Positions 32,406 to 41,870 of a stretch of DNA of 64,000 bases are shown one piece after another. This DNA comes from Agitococcus lubricus. GTDB lineage: Bacteria; Pseudomonadota; Gammaproteobacteria; Pseudomonadales; Moraxellaceae. Location of the stretch: NCBI RefSeq assembly GCF_003051055.1, contig NZ_QAON01000005.1:124001-188000 (forward strand), read 5' to 3'. How positions within the stretch are numbered: position 1 is the stretch's first letter; every line of letters starts with the position of its first letter. The position numbers and the translations under genes are program-made. The notes under the pieces are model-generated. The model saw only the letters and a program-made list of their open reading frames with translations, made no database searches and was not told the origin of the DNA.

Positions 32406-33860
32406 TTATAACATCGGCAACTTCATCGAATCGACAATCATACGGATAATTTTACGGCGTTTATCATCATACGGCGGAAAGAATAATCCAACCAACATTA
32501 ATTTAGAGGCTTTGACAATCGCTCGCTCATGCGAAAACGCCTTAAAACCAAAATAACCGTGTGAATTACCAATGCCTGAGTTATTGACCCCACCAAATGG
32601 CAAATTACCATGCACAAACTGCATTAAACAGTGATTGATACATGCGCCACCCGAACTGGTGCTCGTCAGTACTTTATCAATCGTGGCTTGATGCTGACTC
32701 CAAATGTACAGTGCTAGCGGTTTAGGTTGACGGTTAATATCATCTATCACCGTTTGAATATCGTCATAAGCAATCAATGGCAATACGGGGCCAAAAATCT
32801 CTTCGGACATAATGTGTGCATCGGCGGGTACATCGGTTAATAAGGTGGGCGCCACATAACATTGCTCAATATCCGTGTCGCCCCCCATCATCACTGTCGC
32901 GCCGCGTGCCGTTGCGTCTGACACCAAATTGGCAATGCGCTGGGTATGTCGCGTATTGACAATACGGGTTAAATCGGGGCTGTGTTTTTGTTCACTGGGC
33001 GTTGTGCCATAACGCTGTTGTAGGACTTGGCGACATTCATCAATAAAAGCCGCTTTCACCGTGTAATGCACATAAATATGGTCAGGCGCAACACAGGTTT
33101 GCCCGCCATTCAAAAACTTACCCCACATTAGGGTTTCTGCCGCCACACGCAAATTAGCCGTTTGGTCAACAATAGTAGGCGACTTACCGCCTAACTCTAA
33201 GGTGACGCTGGTGAGATGTTTTGCTGCCGCCGTCATCACCACCTTACCAATCGCAGGTGAACCTGTAAAAAAGATATGGTCAAAGGGCAAGGCCAATAAG
33301 GTTTCTGAAGTCGCCAATCCGCCCTCAAACAAGGCAACTTCATGAATAGAAAAAACCTCAGCAATAATTTTTGCCATTAAAGCCGATACCGAGGGCATCA
33401 TTTCCGAGGGTTTAATAATGGCGGTATTGCCTGCTGCTAACGCGGATACTAAGGGACCAAAACACAAGTTAAGCGGATAGTTCCACGGCGCAATAATTAA
33501 CACACGGCCACGTGGTTGATATTGAATCCATGCGCTGGTGGTTAACATTAAACTCGTCGGTTGCACTTTTTGGGGTTTCATCCACTGTTTGAGCTTACCC
33601 AAAGCATGACGAATCTCATCTAACACAGGCATTAATTCGGTCACTTCCACCTCAGCCGCAGGTTTGCGGTAATCTTTTGCAAATGCGCGATAAAAATCTT
33701 CTCGATGGGCTAAGACCGCTTCTTTCAGTCGTTTTAGTCTGCCAATACGCTCATCTGCGGTAGACTCACGCCAACGAATCGCCGTTTCTTGCTGTGCCGT
33801 AAACGCGGCATGAATAATTTGTGGGTCGGATTCTGGACTTAATTTTAATAGGGTTGTCAT
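32406..33860 (-). CDS. Aldehyde dehydrogenase (class 3 / coniferyl-type)
   Basis: 484 residues. Ala-Pro-Trp-Asn-Tyr-Pro-Leu near residue 124, Phe-Thr-Gly-Ser-Pro-Ala-Ile-Gly-Lys NAD loop, catalytic Glu in Leu-Glu-Leu-Gly-Gly-Lys-Ser-Pro, Cys in Gly-Gln-Thr-Cys-Val-Ala-Pro-Asp. The hydrophobic C-terminus (Leu-Val-Gly-Leu-Phe-Phe-Pro-Pro-Tyr) is typical of fatty or coniferyl aldehyde enzymes. Confidence 0.88.
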   Translation of the reverse strand: MTTLLKLSPESDPQIIHAAFTAQQETAIRWRESTADERIGRLKRLKEAVLAHREDFYRAFAKDYRKPAAEVEVTELMPVLDEIRHALGKLKQWMKPQKVQPTSLMLTTSAWIQYQPRGRVLIIAPWNYPLNLCFGPLVSALAAGNTAIIKPSEMMPSVSALMAKIIAEVFSIHEVALFEGGLATSETLLALPFDHIFFTGSPAIGKVVMTAAAKHLTSVTLELGGKSPTIVDQTANLRVAAETLMWGKFLNGGQTCVAPDHIYVHYTVKAAFIDECRQVLQQRYGTTPSEQKHSPDLTRIVNTRHTQRIANLVSDATARGATVMMGGDTDIEQCYVAPTLLTDVPADAHIMSEEIFGPVLPLIAYDDIQTVIDDINRQPKPLALYIWSQHQATIDKVLTSTSSGGACINHCLMQFVHGNLPFGGVNNSGIGNSHGYFGFKAFSHERAIVKASKLMLVGLFFPPYDDKRRKIIRMIVDSMKLPML

Positions 33861-33905
33861 TTGGCGTCTCTCAAGAGCAAAAAACTCTTTTTATAGTAGC
33901 TGAAA

Positions 33906-34187
33906 TTATAATTTATGCTGCCATAACTGTTCTATGGCCACAGCAAGGCTGATGTCTTTACCTGTGACGCTTTGCGCATCATGGGTTATCAAATCGATGA
34001 TGACACGATTATAACTATTTGACCAATCAGGGTGATGATTCATACGCTCTGATAACATAGCCACTTGTGTCATAAAGGCAAAAGCGTGATTAAAGTCCTT
34101 AAAACAATATTCACGGTGCAACTTGCCTGCACGCATACGCCAATCAGGATGACCTTGAAAAAAGGGTTCTAAGCTCAGATGGTTCAT
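33906..34187 (-). CDS. phhB: 4a-hydroxytetrahydrobiopterin dehydratase
   Basis: 93 residues from the ATG at 34187, the usual family length. Core Met-Asn-His-His-Pro-Asp-Trp-Ser-Asn-x-Tyr-Asn with the catalytic His pair, and Leu-Ile-Thr-His-Asp-Ala. Recycles pterin cofactor for aromatic amino acid hydroxylases; no phhA is visible nearby. Confidence 0.87.
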   Translation of the reverse strand: MNHLSLEPFFQGHPDWRMRAGKLHREYCFKDFNHAFAFMTQVAMLSERMNHHPDWSNSYNRVIIDLITHDAQSVTGKDISLAVAIEQLWQHKL

Positions 34188-34305
34188 TATAATGATGCCT
34201 AATTTGCCAACATGGGGTAAAAAATGGTCAATTTTTGATGCTAACAAAATTTAAGCCGTTGGCATAGGATTAGCCCATCCGTCACAGCCATCTATGAGGG
34301 ATGGC

Positions 34306-34812
34306 TTATGTCCCCATAAAATACGGCATCATGGGTAAATCGGTCACGCCGATATCTATATTGCGTTGGGATAGTAAGGTGGTAATTTGACCACGATGAT
34401 GGGTTTGATGATTAAAAAACTGCATCACTGCCGCAAATAAGGGCATGACCATTTGCTTTTGATACGTCACGCTATAAAAACCTAACGGCTCATCTTCATA
34501 GCATGCGGGCAGTGCTTGCGCCCACCTCACAATCTGCTCATCCAGTTGCTCACGCGTTTGCTGCAACAACACAAAGTCATCATGGACAATGTCTCGTGGT
34601 GATTTCATGGTGACAGGCTGCCCCTGAAAACGTTGTAGCCATGCTTGGTCGGCTAACAACAAATGATTTAAGGTGTGATGAATAGAGCCAAAAAATGCCC
34701 CGCAGTCTTGTTTACGCTGCGCATCCGTTAAAGTAGCCACTAATTGATATAAACGCTGATTCATCCATTGATTATAGTTTGCCATGATAATGGCATATTG
34801 TTGGCAGTTCAT
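34306..34812 (-). CDS. DinB-family protein
   Basis: 168 residues from the ATG at 34812 with GAGGAGG upstream. Metal-binding His pattern of the DinB/YfiT fold: His-His-Thr-Leu-Asn-His-Leu near residue 52 and His-Gln-Thr-His-His-Arg-Gly-Gln near 138. Probable metal-dependent thiol-linked enzyme; substrate unknown. Confidence 0.82.
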   Translation of the reverse strand: MNCQQYAIIMANYNQWMNQRLYQLVATLTDAQRKQDCGAFFGSIHHTLNHLLLADQAWLQRFQGQPVTMKSPRDIVHDDFVLLQQTREQLDEQIVRWAQALPACYEDEPLGFYSVTYQKQMVMPLFAAVMQFFNHQTHHRGQITTLLSQRNIDIGVTDLPMMPYFMGT

Positions 34813-34963
34813 ATCTATCCTCCTCAACCAGCATATTATGTATGTAATAACTGCAAAATATGACCCTGTTTCAAATAATAAAAATAAAAACCTTTGATTT
34901 ATAAGTACTTTTTATTGGCACGATTATCGCTAAAAGCCATCTACGATTGATGGAGTGATAACA

Positions 34964-37900
34964 ATGATAAGGTTTAGCCAAAACAAACAACGCCTCTATA
35001 GCTTAATCTTCTTAATCAGTAGTCTGATAACGATTGACCAAAGCGATGCCGCGACAGTCAATGATATTAGTCAACTGAATCCAATTACAGTAGAACAAAT
35101 CGTTGAAGCGACTTCTACGAGTCAAATTCAAGCCTTAGTCAAAAATCATCAAGGAAAAATCGCCATTGCAGGCGGCCGCAATAGTATGGGAGGACAAACT
35201 GCTAGCGAAAATGCACTTGTGCTTGATATGCACACTTTTAAGCAAGTGCTTCGTTTTGTCCCCAGTGAAAAAGAAATTACCGTTCAGGCTGGCATCACAT
35301 GGCGTGATATTCAGGACGTGATTGACCCACATAACTTATCGCTACAAATTATGCAAAGCTATGCTAATTTTACGGTGGGTGGCTCGTTAAGTGTCAATGT
35401 ACATGGTCGTTATATTCATCATGGCGCCATTATTAAATCGGTCAAAGCTATTAAACTGGTATTGGCTAATGGTGAACTAGTCACGGCGAGTCGTACGGAA
35501 AATCCTGAATTATTTACAGCGGCCATTGGAGGTTATGGGGGGATTGGTGTCATTGTGGAAGCAACGTTGCAATTAGATGATAATGTCAAAGTTGAGCGTC
35601 TTGAACAAAAAATGGCTTTTGCAGATTATGCTCATTTTTTTGATGAGCATATTAAAAACCAATCCGAAATTATTTTTCATAATGCCGATTTATATCCTCC
35701 CACGTATCAACAAGTGCGTGCCATTTCTTACCAACAAACCGATAAAGCCTTGACCATTAAACAGCGTTTAGTGCCACGTCATCAACGGTATCCCGCCGAA
35801 CACAGTGCCTTATCTTTAGTTGCTAAAGGCAATGTAGGTAAAAAAATCCGCGAATATGTGATTGACCCTGTGCTCTATCAAGGTCAACGTGTCACATGGC
35901 GTAACTATGAAGCCAGTTATGATATTCACGAGTTAGAACCTAAATCACGTACTAAGCACACTTATGTTTTACAAGAGTATTTTGTACCCACCCATAAACT
36001 CAATCATTTTGTGCCAGTGATGGCCGAGATTTTGAATCGTCATCAGGTGAATGTGTTGAATGTGTCTATACGTTTTGCACATCAAGATAATGAATCATTG
36101 TTATCTTGGTCAAAAACCGATGTTTTTGCCTTAGTTTTGTATTATCAACAAGAGACAAATGCAGCCGAGAAAACAGCTGTGGGTATATGGACTCGAGAGC
36201 TGATTGAAGCGGCACTGAGTGAAGGTGGCTCTTATTATTTACCCTATCAAACACATGCGACTATGAGCCAATTTCAACGCGCCTACCCACAGGCTGATAA
36301 CTTTTTTGCTATCAAACAAAAAGTCGACCCAAGTCATAAATTCACCAATAAATTATGGGATAAATATGGCTTACCTGCTGCTAAGTCAGACACACAAACC
36401 AATAGATTAGCTGAACATTCGCGCTTTAAAACCGTTCTCGCATCGACACAACATCAAGATAATTTGTTTTTATTTTTGCAAAATGTTTATGGTTTATACC
36501 CTACTGCGGATTTCTTTCAACTTATTCTAGAGCAAACGGCACAACATCACTCAGACAAAGCCATTTATCAGGGGATTCAAAAAGGGCTTCCCAACGTGAC
36601 ACCAACGACTTGGTCGCTCAGCTATGCACTCCCTGCCTTAGCCAAACAAAAAGCGGTGCTTAGTGAACAAACCAAGCAGCTTTTAGGTGAGCAACACACC
36701 ATCAACGGTTATTTAGAAATTGGCTCTACGGGTCGTTATGTGGCAGGCATCAAACATCATTTCAAACTGAATAAACCGATTTTTTTGATGAATGATGAAT
36801 ATCCATCCTATTCACCTAATGAAATTGCTGAGCGCGGCCAATTACGAAAAATAGGCAAATTTTTAGATATAAACCAATATGACCCGATTCCACGCAACCA
36901 GATTGCCGATGAAAGTTTAGACCTTGTCACTATTTATATTGGCTTACATCATATTCCTAGAGAAAAGCTCGACCCTTTTTTAGCCTCGGTTTGGCGGGTG
37001 CTACGTCCTCATGGCAAGCTAATTATTCGCGACCATGATGTCGACTCCAATGATTTTCATGAATTTGTCTCATTAATTCACGATGCGTTTTATTCGGGAC
37101 TGGATAAAGACTGGGATTATGTCAGCCAAGAGCCACGCTTTTTTTGCTCTGCGCAACAACTGGTTAGCTTAGTCGAACAGCAAGGTTTTAAGGCCGATGT
37201 TCGTCGACTCGTCCAAGACCATGACCCAAGCAAAAACACCTTAATTTTATTTCATAAACAGCCCTCAAACCAACAAGCTGAACTCAACATTCATCAGCAA
37301 CTCGATGCTAAAGCCAACTATCAACGTGACGAAGGACAAACTTACTTAACATTACCCGAATGGTTTTTAGTCTATAACCCTGATGAATATGGGCAGTATC
37401 TCAATCAGCACAGTGCGACTAACTTTCCTTACTTTCAATCTATTGGTCAATTTTGGCAATATTATTATCACGTGAATCAAACCATGGGCGAACGCTATGA
37501 TTTTAATGGTGGCTATCACTTAATGGTGTCGGTTTTAGGTGTCAGCTATACCGTCGAAAATACCCTTAAAGGGATTTATGAAAACTCTATCGGGCGACTT
37601 AGTGAGGTGTTAAGCACTCAAAGTCTTAGCGATGAAGACAAGCTCGCTGCGCAAGTTGCCAACGATTATGTTGATTTTATTGAAGTACGTCCGTGGTACG
37701 AATACTCTTTTAGCAAACAACTTAAACGCTTATGGTTTGATACCCCGCTTATTGGCAAAAATCCCTTACGCAAATTAGAACGTCGCGTGATTTTAAGTAC
37801 TGAATATCTTGAGAAGGCTCTGTATGCAACGTTTATTACGGGTGCAACTCGACTCATTTATGGTGTCGCTGACGACCATGTATTAGCACGTGTCAAAAAC

Positions 37901-38260
37901 CTTAATGCAGAGTTTTTTCAACAACATAGCGATATTCAATTGATAGAAAACTATACAGATGGTTCTTTGTTGATTAGTTTGCCTCGTTATTTAGCGTTTA
38001 GAGAGGCCGTTTTCGCCATTACCGAAGCCAACGGCCAATTTATCGAAATTGCTGGCAATCAGTATATTTTTATGACGGGTTTAGTCCATAAAGACTGGCA
38101 GCAAGAGATTGCCTATAGCAAAGCGAATTTTTCTTTACCCATTGCTACCAATCAACAAGAAAAACGTATTGCACTCACACTCGAAATTGGACACTTACAT
38201 GAAAGTCTTAAACAATTAAAACAAACGGGTGTCCATATTGAGCATTTATATGATTATTAA
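34964..38260 (+). CDS. Exported FAD-oxidase / methyltransferase / unknown-domain fusion
   Basis: 1,098 residues from the ATG at 34964 (GGAG upstream; a GTG three codons earlier is possible). A signal-like N-terminus (about 1-32) precedes an FAD-binding VAO-type oxidase (about 55-460; Ala-Gly-Gly-Arg-Asn-Ser-Met-Gly-Gly-Gln loop, Gly-Gly-Ser-Leu-Ser-Val-Asn-Val-His-Gly and Gly-Gly-Tyr-Gly-Gly-Ile-Gly). Then a SAM-dependent methyltransferase-like part (about 500-770; Glu-Ile-Gly-Ser-Thr-Gly near 586, Leu-His-His-Ile-Pro and Val-Leu-Arg-Pro-His-Gly-Lys-Leu). The last 310 residues contain Leu-Pro-Glu-Trp-Phe-Leu-Val-Tyr and have no family known to me. Function unknown. Confidence 0.75.
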   Translation: MIRFSQNKQRLYSLIFLISSLITIDQSDAATVNDISQLNPITVEQIVEATSTSQIQALVKNHQGKIAIAGGRNSMGGQTASENALVLDMHTFKQVLRFVPSEKEITVQAGITWRDIQDVIDPHNLSLQIMQSYANFTVGGSLSVNVHGRYIHHGAIIKSVKAIKLVLANGELVTASRTENPELFTAAIGGYGGIGVIVEATLQLDDNVKVERLEQKMAFADYAHFFDEHIKNQSEIIFHNADLYPPTYQQVRAISYQQTDKALTIKQRLVPRHQRYPAEHSALSLVAKGNVGKKIREYVIDPVLYQGQRVTWRNYEASYDIHELEPKSRTKHTYVLQEYFVPTHKLNHFVPVMAEILNRHQVNVLNVSIRFAHQDNESLLSWSKTDVFALVLYYQQETNAAEKTAVGIWTRELIEAALSEGGSYYLPYQTHATMSQFQRAYPQADNFFAIKQKVDPSHKFTNKLWDKYGLPAAKSDTQTNRLAEHSRFKTVLASTQHQDNLFLFLQNVYGLYPTADFFQLILEQTAQHHSDKAIYQGIQKGLPNVTPTTWSLSYALPALAKQKAVLSEQTKQLLGEQHTINGYLEIGSTGRYVAGIKHHFKLNKPIFLMNDEYPSYSPNEIAERGQLRKIGKFLDINQYDPIPRNQIADESLDLVTIYIGLHHIPREKLDPFLASVWRVLRPHGKLIIRDHDVDSNDFHEFVSLIHDAFYSGLDKDWDYVSQEPRFFCSAQQLVSLVEQQGFKADVRRLVQDHDPSKNTLILFHKQPSNQQAELNIHQQLDAKANYQRDEGQTYLTLPEWFLVYNPDEYGQYLNQHSATNFPYFQSIGQFWQYYYHVNQTMGERYDFNGGYHLMVSVLGVSYTVENTLKGIYENSIGRLSEVLSTQSLSDEDKLAAQVANDYVDFIEVRPWYEYSFSKQLKRLWFDTPLIGKNPLRKLERRVILSTEYLEKALYATFITGATRLIYGVADDHVLARVKNLNAEFFQQHSDIQLIENYTDGSLLISLPRYLAFREAVFAITEANGQFIEIAGNQYIFMTGLVHKDWQQEIAYSKANFSLPIATNQQEKRIALTLEIGHLHESLKQLKQTGVHIEHLYDY

Positions 38261-38350
38261 AGAGTTTTAGGGGCTTTTTTATTTGTGCGCTGTCTTGCAA
38301 ACGAAACAGCGTACAGATATACATCGGTTCGATGCAGTCAAAGGTGATGG

Positions 38351-38755
38351 TTAATCCTCTTTGTCAAAATCTAAATCGGACAACTCAATTTCTAAGGCAT
38401 CTAAGGAAATACGAATTTCGACGACCGACATCGCTAAAGACACCATTAAACAGACTAAACTACCTGCAAAAACCCAACGCCCTGCTTGCTCGTTGCCAAA
38501 AAATAAGCACAACATAGACACCACACAAAAGAAAAAACTAATACCACCAAAGGTTTGCATACGCCGAATTAAACGTAAGCGTTTACGTAAATTGGCGAGT
38601 TGCCCTCGGTAACGGGGGTCATGTTTCTTTTGTTCGTGGTGAGCGTGTAAGCTACGAATTAAACTGGCCAGCGCCAAAAAACGATTGGTATATGCCAACA
38701 TGAGCAAAGAAATAGCAGGAAATAAGATGGCTGGCGTTGTCACGCTCATTTCCAT
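38351..38755 (-). CDS. DUF2721 membrane protein
   Basis: 134 residues: hydrophobic segments near residues 5-25, 65-85 and 90-110, a charged cytoplasmic loop (Arg-Arg/Leu-rich) and an acidic tail. Pattern Pro-Ala-Ile-Ser-Leu-Leu-Met-Leu-Ala-Tyr-Thr-Asn-Arg-Phe-Leu-Ala-Leu-Ala matches DUF2721. Function not known. 3 bases after the livF stop. Confidence 0.75.
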   Translation of the reverse strand: MEMSVTTPAILFPAISLLMLAYTNRFLALASLIRSLHAHHEQKKHDPRYRGQLANLRKRLRLIRRMQTFGGISFFFCVVSMLCLFFGNEQAGRWVFAGSLVCLMVSLAMSVVEIRISLDALEIELSDLDFDKED

Positions 38756-38757
38756 GA

Positions 38758-39459
38758 TTACTCTCCCAAATATGCAGCGCGTACACGCGAATCCGCAGCC
38801 AACTCTTTAGCATCCCCTTCTAAGGTAATTTTGCCACTTTCCATCACATAAGCACGCTGTGCCAAGGCTAAAGCGGCTTTGGCATTTTGTTCAACGAGCA
38901 GCACCGCCACGCCCTCTTTGGTGACTTCGCTAATGGTAGAAAAAATCTTTTCGACCATAATCGGGGCTAAGCCCATTGAGGGTTCATCGAGTAACAATAA
39001 TTTGGGTTTGCTCAGTAAAGCGCGCACAATGGCCAACATTTGTTGTTCGCCACCTGATAACGTGCCTGCTAATTGCTCTTTACGTTCATGTAGACGAGGA
39101 AAGCGTTGATAGGCTTGTTCTAGTTCATCTTTAGCTAATTGCCGATGATACGCGCCCATGCGTAAGTTTTCGGCAACAGTTAGTTTAGAAAAGATGCCTC
39201 GTCCTTCGGGCACTAAGGCTAAACCATGTTTAACTCGGTCATGCGTAGGAATGGTTAATAAGTTTTGTCCTTGATAACTAATCTCCCCTGATGCAGGCTT
39301 TAGCAATCCACCCAAACAATTGAGGGTTGAGGTTTTGCCTGCACCGTTAGCACCAATTAAGCTCACCAACTCGCCTTGTTTAATCTCAAAACTAATGCCT
39401 TTAACCGCTTGAATGCCACCATAAGCAATTTGTAAGTTTTTGACGGTTAATAAGCTCAT
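38758..39459 (-). CDS. livF: Branched-chain amino acid ABC transporter ATPase LivF
   Basis: 233 residues. Walker A Gly-Ala-Asn-Gly-Ala-Gly-Lys-Thr near 36, signature Leu-Ser-Gly-Gly-Glu-Gln-Gln near 135, Walker B Leu-Leu-Leu-Asp-Glu-Pro-Ser-Met-Gly-Leu near 155. LivF-type. Overlaps livG by 4 bases. Confidence 0.93.
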   Translation of the reverse strand: MSLLTVKNLQIAYGGIQAVKGISFEIKQGELVSLIGANGAGKTSTLNCLGGLLKPASGEISYQGQNLLTIPTHDRVKHGLALVPEGRGIFSKLTVAENLRMGAYHRQLAKDELEQAYQRFPRLHERKEQLAGTLSGGEQQMLAIVRALLSKPKLLLLDEPSMGLAPIMVEKIFSTISEVTKEGVAVLLVEQNAKAALALAQRAYVMESGKITLEGDAKELAADSRVRAAYLGE

Positions 39460-40223
39460 ACACTACCTCCCAAATAGGCAGCAATGACTTTGGGGTCTTT
39501 TTGCACATCAGCAGGCATACCTTCGGCAATCAATTGACCGAAATCCAACACCGCCACCCGATGACACAACCCCATAACCAATTTCACATCATGCTCAATT
39601 AACAACACATTCGTGCCATCATCATAAATACGCTGAATTAATTTGGCCAAGTCTGCCGTTTCTGTTGGGTTCATACCTGCGGCTGGCTCGTCTAAAGTCA
39701 GTAGCTTCGGCTCAGTTGCCAAGGCACGCGCAATTTCTAAACGACGTTGGTCGCCATAGGATAAAGTTTTAGCAATACGTTCAGCCGCTTGTTCTAAACC
39801 CACATAAGCCAGTAATGCCATACTTTTATCTTTAATGGCTTTTTCTTCGGCTTTTACTTTGGCTGTGCGTAAAATCGCCCCCAACACTCCTGCTTTACTT
39901 TTGCTATGGCGTGCCACCATGACATTTTCTAACACGGTCATATCTTGAAAAAGACGAATATTTTGAAAAGTACGGGCAATGCCTCTCTGCAAGATTTCAT
40001 GTGGCTTTAGGCTTAACGGTAACGGTTTATCTAAAAAAATGCGTTCACCACTGTCGGCTTCATACAAGCCAGTAATCACATTAAACAAGGTGGTTTTGCC
40101 TGCGCCATTTGGGCCAATTAAACCATAAATACACGATTGGGGAATGGCTAATGACACGTCTTTGAGGGCGTGAATACCCCCAAAACGTTTTTCGATATGG
40201 GAGAGTTGAAGTAATGCAGTCAT
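39456..40223 (-). CDS. livG: Branched-chain amino acid ABC transporter ATPase LivG
   Basis: 255 residues. Walker A Gly-Pro-Asn-Gly-Ala-Gly-Lys-Thr near 36, signature Leu-Ser-Tyr-Gly-Asp-Gln-Arg-Arg and Walker B Leu-Thr-Leu-Asp-Glu-Pro-Ala-Ala-Gly-Met-Asn. Its start overlaps the inserted Uma2 gene (ATGA). Confidence 0.93.
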   Translation of the reverse strand: MTALLQLSHIEKRFGGIHALKDVSLAIPQSCIYGLIGPNGAGKTTLFNVITGLYEADSGERIFLDKPLPLSLKPHEILQRGIARTFQNIRLFQDMTVLENVMVARHSKSKAGVLGAILRTAKVKAEEKAIKDKSMALLAYVGLEQAAERIAKTLSYGDQRRLEIARALATEPKLLTLDEPAAGMNPTETADLAKLIQRIYDDGTNVLLIEHDVKLVMGLCHRVAVLDFGQLIAEGMPADVQKDPKVIAAYLGGSV

Positions 40224-40837
40224 GGATTTATTAACTTCGATTCAGAGCTTGCTTCGGCTTGTAACTGCCGCCACTCAACTAATTCAGGATTATTCACCCG
40301 AGCATAAATATCTTCGACAGTCAAAGTCAAAGCAATAGACTCAAAAGTCAGACTATCACCTAAATAAAAATGCTCGGACTGCCAACCTGTACGACGACGG
40401 ATAATTTCTATATCGACAAAATCTTGCTCAATCAGCACATACTCTAATAGGCTGTCGATTTGGGTATAAGCAATACGTTTAGTGGTTTCATCCATGCGCC
40501 GTGTGCTTTTAGATAACACTTCGACAATAAGTGTCGGCTTTTCTGTGACATGACTATCATCCGCCAAACCTGAACAATCAACCAACACATCAGGGTAGAA
40601 ATACTTTGTACCGACTTTTACCTTCATGTCAGACATATAAGGTTGGCATGGTTTAGCTTCTAAATGATTACCAAATTTACGTGCCACATTTAACGATATA
40701 CGGTTATGGCTGGCACTTGCACCAGCCATGGCAAAGATTTCACCATCTATATATTCATGTTTAGTTTCGGCAATTTTTTCACCTGCCAAATACTCAGCCT
40801 CACTGATAAATGCCGTTTTAGTGACTCGATTAGCCAT
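40220..40837 (-). CDS. Uma2-family PD-(D/E)XK endonuclease-like protein
   Basis: 205 residues. Restriction-like fold: Glu-Tyr-Ile-Asp-Gly-Glu near residue 28, Met-Lys-Val-Lys-Val, Tyr-Pro-Asp-Val-Leu-Val-Asp-Cys and Ile-Val-Glu-Val-Leu-Ser-x-Ser-Thr give the Asp...Glu-x-Val core. Function in the family is unproven. Lodged between livM (8-base overlap; its GAGGAG site lies in the livM end) and livG (4-base overlap), so it is coupled to a transporter operon it has no evident link to. Confidence 0.8.
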   Translation of the reverse strand: MANRVTKTAFISEAEYLAGEKIAETKHEYIDGEIFAMAGASASHNRISLNVARKFGNHLEAKPCQPYMSDMKVKVGTKYFYPDVLVDCSGLADDSHVTEKPTLIVEVLSKSTRRMDETTKRIAYTQIDSLLEYVLIEQDFVDIEIIRRRTGWQSEHFYLGDSLTFESIALTLTVEDIYARVNNPELVEWRQLQAEASSESKLINP

Positions 40838-41870
40838 GTTTTAGCTCCTCTTGTCTTCTGGGTGATGGCCATAACCCTGCGGGCTTGACTAACATGACAA
40901 TAATTAACGCCAAACCAAACAACAACATGCGTAAATTTTCGGGGTCAACAATCATTCGGCCAAACAGTTCACGCTGTAGTGGGTTGATGACTTCTCGCAA
41001 CACTTCGGGGGTTAAGGTTAATAAAATTGCACCTAAAATCACGCCACCAATATGTCCCATACCGCCCAATACCACCATACACAGCACCATGACTGATTCC
41101 ATTAAGCTAAAACTTTCGGGGCTAATAAACCCCTGAAAGCTGGCAAATAAGCCCCCTGCAACACCCCCAAAACTTGCCCCCATAGCAAAGGCTAAGAGTT
41201 TGATATTGCGCGTGTTAATGCCCATCGCTTTAGCGGCTAACTCATCTTCACGAATCGCCATCCATGCCCGACCAATACGCGAATCTTCTAAACGAATACA
41301 AATAAAAATGGTTAATAACGCTAACACTAAAAATAAATAATAATAGCTATAGGCCGAACCAAACGAGTGCCCTGCAATATCAAAGCCTTGACCAAAATCA
41401 TAACCACCGATTTTGACATTATCGACCATATTAATGCCTTGAGGCCCATTGGTAATATTGACAGGACGGTCGAGGTTATTCATAAATAAACGGACAATTT
41501 CACCAAAACCTAGAGTGACAATGGCTAAATAATCGCCTTTGAGACGTAAGGTAGGCGCACCTAATAATACCCCTGCAATACAGGCCAAAAACGCGCCTAA
41601 CGGCAATAACATCCATGCCGAATAATGTAACTCTAAATGCGGAGACGCTAAAATCGCCATCACATACGCACCCACCGCATAAAAGGCGATATAACCTAAA
41701 TCTAATAAACCTGCATAACCGACGACAATATTTAGCCCCAAGGCCAACATAATGTATAACAGGCAAAAATCTAACAGCCGTACCCACGATGCACCAAAAG
41801 AGCCAACCAAAAACGGCGCAAACACTAAACCTAATGCGAGCAAGCCATAACCTAACCAAACCTTCTTCAT
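40830..41870 (-). CDS. livM: Branched-chain amino acid permease LivM
   Basis: 346 residues, about 8-9 membrane segments. Family motifs: Leu-Gly-Leu-Asn-Ile-Val-Val-Gly-Tyr-Ala-Gly-Leu-Leu-Asp-Leu-Gly, Lys-Gly-Asp-Tyr-Leu-Ala-Ile-Val-Thr-Leu-Gly-Phe-Gly-Glu-Ile and the Glu-Ala-Ala cytoplasmic loop Asp-Glu-Leu-Ala-Ala-Lys-Ala-Met-Gly-Ile. End overlaps the Uma2 gene. Confidence 0.93.
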   Translation of the reverse strand: MKKVWLGYGLLALGLVFAPFLVGSFGASWVRLLDFCLLYIMLALGLNIVVGYAGLLDLGYIAFYAVGAYVMAILASPHLELHYSAWMLLPLGAFLACIAGVLLGAPTLRLKGDYLAIVTLGFGEIVRLFMNNLDRPVNITNGPQGINMVDNVKIGGYDFGQGFDIAGHSFGSAYSYYYLFLVLALLTIFICIRLEDSRIGRAWMAIREDELAAKAMGINTRNIKLLAFAMGASFGGVAGGLFASFQGFISPESFSLMESVMVLCMVVLGGMGHIGGVILGAILLTLTPEVLREVINPLQRELFGRMIVDPENLRMLLFGLALIIVMLVKPAGLWPSPRRQEELKHG

